Assembly (NCBI GenBank): GCA_943323705.2
Contig: CALPIT020000015.1
Coordinates: 1-18,816 of the forward strand
Source: Streptomyces griseus
GTDB taxonomy: Bacteria; Bacteroidota; Bacteroidia; Chitinophagales; Chitinophagaceae
Reading direction: 5' to 3'
DNA: 18,816 bases
Below the pieces are notes generated by a model that searched no databases, had not been told where the DNA came from, and was given only the letters and a program-made list of their open reading frames with translations. Shown piece after piece: positions 12,515 to 18,816 of the stretch (within the stretch, counting starts at the first letter, position 1; each line of letters begins with the position of its first letter). The translations under genes were made by a program, and so were the position numbers.

Positions 12515-15500
12515 TTACCTCATCAAATACATTTTTCCATACCCTTTATTGAAGTATTTATCAGTGTTATTGTCTTGTGTATTGTATTTGTCAAGAGATT
12601 TTCCATTCAAATTGGTGATGACTCTGTAGATATAAACGCCATTTGCCAGTGGTTGTCCGAACATGTCCGTTCCATCCCATTTAAAATCTGTGATATTTCT
12701 ACCGATATGCAAAGGTCCTAGTTCATCCTTAGTGATTTCTCTAACGATTTTTCCGGTGATGGTCAAAATTTGGATTCTGATATTTTGCGGAACCTGAGCA
12801 CCTGTGATGGTAAAAACAAATGCCGTTGATCGTGTAAACGGATTGGGATAATTCAGCATATTGGAAATCATAGGCTTGTTAATCACATTAAAAATTACAT
12901 GATATTCCAAATCACCTGCTTTGTTACCCACTGCATCTTTTCCTGAAACAATCAATTCGTATTCACCATCTTCAGAAAAATAAGGTTTGAAATCTATGCT
13001 CGCTGTATTGTTTCCTGTTGATAAATCTGCAGGAATAAACCTCATGGTATCTCCAAAATAATAGTTGCGTAATGTTTGATCAGGAAACCTTACCTGCAAA
13101 CTAATCAATGAAGTATCCTTAAGTGCCATGAATTTGCTTTCATCTTTCAAATTGATAAAAATCTGTGGCTTGCTGGCTACAATGTCTTTATTTAAAATAT
13201 GTTCCCCATCAAAAGTCACATCCAGCAGTGGATTGAATTTATCTGACTTTACAAAAAAGTCTTTATACAATACATTATTGTAATGATACATTTCTGGTTG
13301 GTCATTATCAGGATTGAATTCAATGAACAAAGTACAACCACCTACAAGATTCATATTTTGTGTATCAATGGTATACAAGATATTTAAGGTATCTCCTGAA
13401 ACCAAAGCTTTTCGTTTTGGAATATCCACTGCTCTCGGAACATTATTCTGGTCTGTGATGATGAATTTCACTTTCATTAAACTATCAAATGCAACATCAC
13501 TAATGTTCTTAAATGAGAGTGCGAAATGAATCGGTTCACCTTGTTCAACTGTATCTTTAAAATTGTATAAAATGCCAGGTGCAACAGCTCCTTCAGGAGC
13601 AGGAGTAGCATTGATACGGAGGTATCTCAATTGATTTGGTGTGATGTTTTTATCATCTTTATTATTGATTCTAATTTTTACAAATGGATATTCACGAGCA
13701 TCAATGAAACCAAGACTGGTATCTGTTGAGGGATACAATGTTGCTAATTGTTGAGCATTACCATTTTGGCGAATGCCCCAAATATCGAGCTTCACAGAAT
13801 CTGTAAGCTGTGGATCAACTGAATTGCCTCTCCAATGCAAAGAACTCCATTGTGTGGCCGGACCAAAAACAGGAGACTCGATTTTCCCTTCTGTACTTAA
13901 TGAATTTAAATTAAATGTTTGGTCGATATAAGATGAATCCTGGGGCCCCATCACCTGAGTAGGTGAGAAACTTGAACTCCCTTTTTTAAAGAAATACAGG
14001 AAAGGTAGATTGCGCGTAAAACTGTCAATCTGTGTAAACCCAATGGATTTCAATTTGTGATACAAAGAATTTCCGGACCCAAGTGCCAACGTATCCGCCA
14101 TCCATTGGTTGATGTAATTGTTGGTTGACAAACTATTTCCCAAATTTGTTATTGCAACATACATGCCATCAGGAATGGAATCAATGAAATCCATGGCGCT
14201 TTTTCTATAACTGGCCAGATTATAGGGATATTCAAAAAATCTTCTGGTAGAATCCTGAATACCTGTATTGCGGCAAACACGATAACTGCCATAACGGCCA
14301 TTAGTAGCCGAAACGTTTCTATTTGCCCAGGGTATCAGTGTGGCTGTATCAAAAACATAAAACTGTAAGGAATTGTAAATACAGCCATATAGTTCAAGTT
14401 GATTAAAATCCAAATTCACATTAATTCTGTCGTAATCAAAATAGGGAAATAATCCTGTTCTGACGATCAAATTTCTAGGCTCTGATTTAAAACGGAAAAT
14501 CCTGTCCGCATCCAATTGAATTTCTTCAAAATTAGATTTCTGAAATTGATAATAATGAGATTGATTATAGCCTGAAGTACTGTTAGCTAAGTATACAAAT
14601 GAAAAACCATTCCAGATATAATCAGCACCATTTCTAGGCAACATAGCTACACGCCAGTAATAAACAGTACTATCTGTAAACGAAAGATTGTTGGGGACAA
14701 ATTCCACTATACCACCCAATCCCGATTTATTATATATTTTCTTAAACGGCGAATTGAACGATTCAGTGGTATCAATTTCCATTACATAATCTCTGTTGCC
14801 ACTTAATGGATTGGCTGTATTGGCTACAAAATTTATGTTTTGTCTGTTGACGATTGAAAAGTTATTAGGATATGCGGGCCTTAGTTCATCTTCAAAAATG
14901 TAAAAATCTTTGGTAACGATGTTGTTGGTTTCAAATTGCTCCTCGATTCTGTCGGTAGCATCCAAAGTAACAGTAATGCGATTTAATCCTTTGTCGGTAG
15001 TAGGAATAATTGGAACCGTAAGTTCGATTGAATCAACACTTTTTATTGCAGGTATTAGTTTGCTGTATAAAATCCTGATGGTATCGTTGGGCAGTTTACG
15101 TTTAACCGTAACCGATATAGAATCGCCTACTGCTTTACCAATATTCTGCATTTTAATTTTCAGATTGAAACTAACATCTGCCACTGAAATGATGTTTGGG
15201 CTGATTTTTACCGAAGGTTCTTCAACCACGAAATCGGGCTTGGGGAAACTATTGATTTTTAATGCAGGATCAGCGTGTAAGTTGATTTCTTCAATATGAA
15301 TTCGGGTAAAGAAATCAAGAGAAGGATTATTGCCGCCTAATTCTGCGGAGAGCGATTTAATCTGATTGCCAATGGTGTTGCCGTACATCGTTTTGCTGAA
15401 ACGAGTGTACAAAGCATTATTATAGAAATTCAAAAATGGCGGAATGCCAAAATGGGTATCAGCCAAAAATCCAATGCTACCTCTTTGTGGAGCGAGTACA

Positions 15501-17623
15501 TATTTTTCAGAAAGTGTTAAGTTGCCGGTTAAACGCAGTGGATCAAAAATATAAAAATTGCCCGCACTACATCCACTAACATTGAAGAAAGGATATTTTC
15601 CAGCATTTTGATACAGCTCTGGATTGCTGAGATTGAATTCAAATGTATTTGCAGAAGAGTGTCCAAAATAACCAACTAATCCAAGTCCTTCGTTAAACAG
15701 ATCCTCAATTCGCTGACTACTGGCTTGTTGCACGGCTCCTGTAGATGTTTTGGAAAAAGTTTCTACATGAGCGCCAAACAAAGTATCTTCAGCTATTTGC
15801 TTATAACCATTCATGTAATTTCTGAAAGTGATATTTTCCAAACTGTCTTTTCCTCCTGCAACGTGAATAAAATTTTTCATCCAACCTTTTCCTGCAATTG
15901 TAGCTCCTGGAATATTTTGCAGATTCTCATATTCAATAACTTTTTGTAAGTAATCATTTATTTCATCCCCATCAACTACACCTAACCTACCGATAGGCAA
16001 TAACGGAACTGCTAATCCGGGTGATGAAGCCAATAAAACATCAGATGCGGGCCACCCGAAAGTAGTTACCAAATTCAATTTCTCACTTATCGGATCTGAC
16101 TCATTCATTCTTTCATCAATGTAATTGACACCTCTTCCTAAAATGAAAACGTAGTTGGGCGTTTGAAAAAATTGAGTCGATGCGAAACGAATAAAATCTC
16201 TTACTGAGGCAGGATGATGTTTGATACCAAATCCAAATTGATCCGTAAGCTCATTGATGTCATAAATTTTTGCATTATATCCTCCGCCTGAAATTGAACT
16301 TCGATAAGTACGATATGCTTCTACATAATTAATACCATTACCATTGTTGTACAACACTGGATTGGTAACAATCAAATAATTTCCCTGGTTATCTGGATTG
16401 GAAAGATTGACAAAATTTCTTTGCGTCAGTGAGTTAATGTTATGTGGGCTCTCCTGATTCATCAGTCTGAACTTGCGTATTTGAGAAGATGCTGGCAATA
16501 CAAATTTTACTTTCCCCGGCGTTGAATTGATTTCGCCAAGATAACGAATCCCATTACTGATGTCGTATAACACTGGAGCGGTTGATCCATAATTAAAATT
16601 GTCGATGACCAGATAATTTCCTGTAGCAGCCGGTTCTAATTTAAATGAAAAATATCTGGCATTGGTAAAATTGAAAGTAGCCGGATAAGTTAGACCAATA
16701 CTGGCGACTACAATTCTATCAAAAATATTTGTTGAAGTGCTATTGACAAAAACAGGAAGATAACTGGTGTTTTGTTGCAACAAGGAAAGTGGTAAGTTTT
16801 GAAGATTCAATTTCTGGTAGCTGAAATAATCCATGCTAACAGCATTTCCATAAGGAGCAGCCGTGATGTCATTTTGATTCAATTTGATTTTAAGATTTCG
16901 GGTATTGGGAGCGGCGCCTACTGCATTTACTCTTACAGAAAGACCATTCGCCGGACCGGCCATGTATACATTCAAATCGAAAAACTCTTTTGCCAAATCG
17001 CAACAAGGGGCAACTGCTACGCTAGACCAACCTTCACCTGGGTCATATGCAGATGAATAAACATATTCGCCAACCGGCTTGGCTTCTCCTCTATTGATTT
17101 GATCTTTATAATAAAAATCGACATCCCTCATGAAATAGGCATCAGGAGTAGCATTGCTAGGAGCAGTATTTCCTGAAACAACATAACGCAAATTGGCAAT
17201 ACTCGGATTCACTGTCAAAAAATAGGCTACCGTATCTGTTTCTAAACTATATCTATCGGCCAATTGAAAATCGGAGTTGCGAAATAATTCATTGTCAGGC
17301 TTCCCATCATTCATCTCACCCCAGAATTCTATAAAATCTAAAGGACCTAAATTTGCATTACTAACTGAAGTGTATAAACGAACTTCAACTCCATTTCTCC
17401 ACAACTGAAAATCATTGGCATTGATGTTGTTCAAACCGGCAGCTGCAAGTGTAGATTGCGGAATCCTGCACAACGTATCTTTTGCAATTCTGAATTTGTA
17501 ATAAGTTTTGTTATAATCAATCCAGCTATTGTTCAGCTGTGCATTAAGTTTTGCAGCAGTGAGCAACATGAAAAAGAAAATAATTTTTTTAACCATAATT
17601 AATCTGTTAATGTTAGTTTTCAT
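12515..17623 (-). CDS. porU2: PorU2-like type IX secretion sortase, C25 (gingipain-type) peptidase
   Basis: This 1702-residue exported protein starts with a signal peptide (core MVKKIIFFFMLLTAAKLNA, cleavage before QLNN). The C25 peptidase domain ends with the catalytic pair His655 (YFGHSSANTFEF) and Cys685 (NVSGCSAGNF), 30 residues apart as in gingipains and PorU. PorU removes C-terminal signals from type IX cargo and attaches it to A-LPS at the cell surface. After it come a CARDB-like domain (about 800-905), a long beta-rich region, a second CARDB-like domain (about 1350-1455), an Ig-like domain (about 1458-1585) and a FlgD/sorting-like C-terminal domain (NYPNPF from 1591, ANGVYIYR). The start overlaps the end of porV2 by 11 nt; an internal ATG at 17596 would also give a complete signal peptide. 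Classical PorU is near 1150 residues, so this is the long form found in Chitinophagales. Substrates are unknown. Confidence 0.85.
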   Translation of the reverse strand: MKTNINRLIMVKKIIFFFMLLTAAKLNAQLNNSWIDYNKTYYKFRIAKDTLCRIPQSTLAAAGLNNINANDFQLWRNGVEVRLYTSVSNANLGPLDFIEFWGEMNDGKPDNELFRNSDFQLADRYSLETDTVAYFLTVNPSIANLRYVVSGNTAPSNATPDAYFMRDVDFYYKDQINRGEAKPVGEYVYSSAYDPGEGWSSVAVAPCCDLAKEFFDLNVYMAGPANGLSVRVNAVGAAPNTRNLKIKLNQNDITAAPYGNAVSMDYFSYQKLNLQNLPLSLLQQNTSYLPVFVNSTSTNIFDRIVVASIGLTYPATFNFTNARYFSFKLEPAATGNYLVIDNFNYGSTAPVLYDISNGIRYLGEINSTPGKVKFVLPASSQIRKFRLMNQESPHNINSLTQRNFVNLSNPDNQGNYLIVTNPVLYNNGNGINYVEAYRTYRSSISGGGYNAKIYDINELTDQFGFGIKHHPASVRDFIRFASTQFFQTPNYVFILGRGVNYIDERMNESDPISEKLNLVTTFGWPASDVLLASSPGLAVPLLPIGRLGVVDGDEINDYLQKVIEYENLQNIPGATIAGKGWMKNFIHVAGGKDSLENITFRNYMNGYKQIAEDTLFGAHVETFSKTSTGAVQQASSQRIEDLFNEGLGLVGYFGHSSANTFEFNLSNPELYQNAGKYPFFNVSGCSAGNFYIFDPLRLTGNLTLSEKYVLAPQRGSIGFLADTHFGIPPFLNFYNNALYTRFSKTMYGNTIGNQIKSLSAELGGNNPSLDFFTRIHIEEINLHADPALKINSFPKPDFVVEEPSVKISPNIISVADVSFNLKIKMQNIGKAVGDSISVTVKRKLPNDTIRILYSKLIPAIKSVDSIELTVPIIPTTDKGLNRITVTLDATDRIEEQFETNNIVTKDFYIFEDELRPAYPNNFSIVNRQNINFVANTANPLSGNRDYVMEIDTTESFNSPFKKIYNKSGLGGIVEFVPNNLSFTDSTVYYWRVAMLPRNGADYIWNGFSFVYLANSTSGYNQSHYYQFQKSNFEEIQLDADRIFRFKSEPRNLIVRTGLFPYFDYDRINVNLDFNQLELYGCIYNSLQFYVFDTATLIPWANRNVSATNGRYGSYRVCRNTGIQDSTRRFFEYPYNLASYRKSAMDFIDSIPDGMYVAITNLGNSLSTNNYINQWMADTLALGSGNSLYHKLKSIGFTQIDSFTRNLPFLYFFKKGSSSFSPTQVMGPQDSSYIDQTFNLNSLSTEGKIESPVFGPATQWSSLHWRGNSVDPQLTDSVKLDIWGIRQNGNAQQLATLYPSTDTSLGFIDAREYPFVKIRINNKDDKNITPNQLRYLRINATPAPEGAVAPGILYNFKDTVEQGEPIHFALSFKNISDVAFDSLMKVKFIITDQNNVPRAVDIPKRKALVSGDTLNILYTIDTQNMNLVGGCTLFIEFNPDNDQPEMYHYNNVLYKDFFVKSDKFNPLLDVTFDGEHILNKDIVASKPQIFINLKDESKFMALKDTSLISLQVRFPDQTLRNYYFGDTMRFIPADLSTGNNTASIDFKPYFSEDGEYELIVSGKDAVGNKAGDLEYHVIFNVINKPMISNMLNYPNPFTRSTAFVFTITGAQVPQNIRIQILTITGKIVREITKDELGPLHIGRNITDFKWDGTDMFGQPLANGVYIYRVITNLNGKSLDKYNTQDNNTDKYFNKGYGKMYLMR

Positions 17624-18779
17624 TCTTTTTAATCAGATTGAATTTTAATGAGAATACGTGAGTATACAATGGACTCGACTGATTGGCGAGATTTGTAAAT
17701 GCATAGTCAATGGTTACATTTTTAATTTTAAACCCTGCGCCAAGTGAAGGCTGATAAATCCATACTTTTTTCTGATTCAAAGTGTCTGCATCAGCCAATG
17801 CTTTTTGAAAATTGGTGATACCTGCTCTTACAAAAAATACTTTTTTGATTTCTGCTTCTACACCGAGGTGAGGATCTATACTCATTAATTTAGAGCTGAT
17901 AATGGTATTACGCTTGCCATCAAAAGTCAGATTCAAATTAGCTTCTGTAGACAGCTTTACTGATTTGTTGATATCAAATTTATAATTGCCACCAAGCACC
18001 AATCGAGGAGAAGTAAGCTCAGTTGATTTTAAAGGGATGTCGTTATTGGTGAGATACAGCACTTGTTTTTCTCGTTCGGTAAAATTAAAAGACCAGGCAT
18101 TGAAAGTTGTTGTCAAATCTCGGGCAACTGCAGCCAATCGCCATTTTTTTCCAATCATATTTACGCCTAAGTCCAAACCAAAACCCCAGGCATTAGCAAA
18201 TGAACCTACTTTTCGGTAAATGACCTTTGCATTACCACCAATATTCAATGTGTAATCATTTGTCTTTTTTAATTCCTGCGCATAAGAAAATAAAAATGCA
18301 TAATCAGCAGAAGAAAAAGATTGGATGTTATTATAATTTAAACTTCCATCAGGCTCCACAAGAAACAGCGTGTTGGGAATATCATCCACTGCAAATCTTA
18401 ATAACGAAAATCCGAGCGTACTTTTTTTATCCTTAGATGGAACTGCTAATGCTGCATAATCGTATTTGGCAATACCTGCAAAATAATCCGCATGCATGAG
18501 CGCCAAATTAGGATGATCTTTTACTTCAGTCAAGCCTGCAGGATTCCAATACCCAGAAGTCGCATCATCAACAGAAGCGATTTGTGCGTTACCCATGGCA
18601 AGTCCACGTGCACCTGCACCAATATTTAAAAATTCATTGGAATAGGTTCTGAACTGAGCCTTTGTGTTATATGGAATTGTGATTAGAGAAATAGCGAATA
18701 AAACAACCGAAAGCCTGTAGTATTTACTAAAGTATTTTTTATGAAAGTTTTTAATCGAACGCGAATTGTATGTTATCAT
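17613..18779 (-). CDS. porV2: PorV/PorQ-family outer-membrane barrel, PorV2-like
   Basis: The 388-residue protein has a long basic N-terminus, a hydrophobic signal segment (about 22-40) and probable cleavage after TKA (41). The family signature FLNIGAGARGLAMGNAQIASVDDATSGYWNPAGL follows at residues 50-83 in two parts. The rest is alternating amphipathic strands, ending in YTHVFSLKFNLIKKNEN, as in FadL/PorV-type 14-stranded barrels. PorV shuttles type IX cargo from the translocon SprA to the sortase PorU, which it tethers. Here the next gene, overlapping by 11 nt, is a PorU-like peptidase, so a barrel-peptidase pair is likely. A -7 element 24 nt upstream of the ATG supports this start despite the long N-region. 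Confidence 0.87.
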   Translation of the reverse strand: MITYNSRSIKNFHKKYFSKYYRLSVVLFAISLITIPYNTKAQFRTYSNEFLNIGAGARGLAMGNAQIASVDDATSGYWNPAGLTEVKDHPNLALMHADYFAGIAKYDYAALAVPSKDKKSTLGFSLLRFAVDDIPNTLFLVEPDGSLNYNNIQSFSSADYAFLFSYAQELKKTNDYTLNIGGNAKVIYRKVGSFANAWGFGLDLGVNMIGKKWRLAAVARDLTTTFNAWSFNFTEREKQVLYLTNNDIPLKSTELTSPRLVLGGNYKFDINKSVKLSTEANLNLTFDGKRNTIISSKLMSIDPHLGVEAEIKKVFFVRAGITNFQKALADADTLNQKKVWIYQPSLGAGFKIKNVTIDYAFTNLANQSSPLYTHVFSLKFNLIKKNEN

Positions 18780-18802
18780 TGTGGGATTACGTTGGATGAT
18801 TT

Positions 18803-18810
18803 CAAATTTA
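18803..18810 (-). promoter_or_regulatory. -7 promoter element of porV2-porU2
   Basis: TAAATTTG on the minus strand matches TAnnTTTG and predicts a start of transcription about 18 nt before the porV2 ATG. The -33 element would lie near 18829-18833, outside the window, so the promoter cannot be confirmed here. Confidence 0.5.
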
Positions 18811-18816
18811 CAACTA

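Noticed and set aside
12515..17623. C25 protein as a secreted gingipain virulence protease
   Set aside because: Size, multi-domain C-terminus and the adjacent PorV-type barrel point to a PorU-type sortase, not a free protease.
1..18816. CRISPR array, insertion sequence, defence or toxin-antitoxin system
   Set aside because: No regularly spaced repeats, transposase, Cas, nuclease or small toxin-antitoxin pairs were seen. All sizeable open frames are accounted for by the listed genes or their antisense shadows.

Overview
The window comes from an AT-rich genome of the phylum Bacteroidota (Bacteroidetes), probably order Chitinophagales. Four things support this. The promoters match the Bacteroidetes consensus (TTTG, about 19 nt, TAnnTTTG). 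Shine-Dalgarno motifs are missing before nearly every gene. There is a long PorU-type C25 peptidase next to a PorV-type barrel, which are type IX secretion parts. The order rpsU-xerC-hpf-tRNAs-tuf-secE-nusG-rplKAJ is typical of the phylum. The order-level placement is an inference; no 16S rRNA is present.

Positions 1-6131 (all minus strand) hold the translation/transcription core. Read in the direction of transcription it runs: rpsU (bS21), xerC (tyrosine recombinase), hpf (ribosome hibernation factor), terminator, promoter, tRNA-Thr(TGT), tRNA-Tyr(GTA), tRNA-Gly(TCC), tRNA-Thr(GGT), tuf, tRNA-Trp(CCA), secE, nusG, terminator overlapping a promoter, rplK, rplA, and the first 25 codons of rplJ. 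The four tRNAs plus tuf, secE, nusG and rplKAJ keep the same order as the E. coli tufB locus.

Positions 6132-10583 hold a less conserved block. Riboflavin synthase (ribE) and a DPM1/GtrB-like glycosyltransferase with a probable TTG start lie in tandem on plus. A SAM methyltransferase faces the glycosyltransferase tail to tail with 2 nt between. A YfhO-family polytopic membrane protein is divergent from the methyltransferase. The layout suggests lipid-linked glycan or envelope polymer modification, but no substrate can be read from sequence.

Positions 10564-18816 (minus strand) hold an HscA-type Hsp70 chaperone whose end overlaps the YfhO gene by 20 bp, then a two-gene unit. That unit is an outer-membrane PorV/PorQ-type barrel (PorV2) followed, with a short overlap, by a 1702-residue PorU2-like C25 peptidase with His655 and Cys685. 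It closes with a strong terminator at 12462-12492 and has a Bacteroidetes -7 element just upstream of porV2.

The most interesting signals are: (1) the paralogous PorV2-PorU2 sortase pair; (2) a strong Shine-Dalgarno site before rpsU in a lineage that rarely uses them, fitting bS21 autoregulation; (3) two places where a terminator and the next gene's promoter or start codon share the same bases (nusG/rplK and rpsU/xerC). No CRISPR array, insertion sequence, prophage or direct-repeat family was seen. No gene-free stretch exceeds 300 bases.
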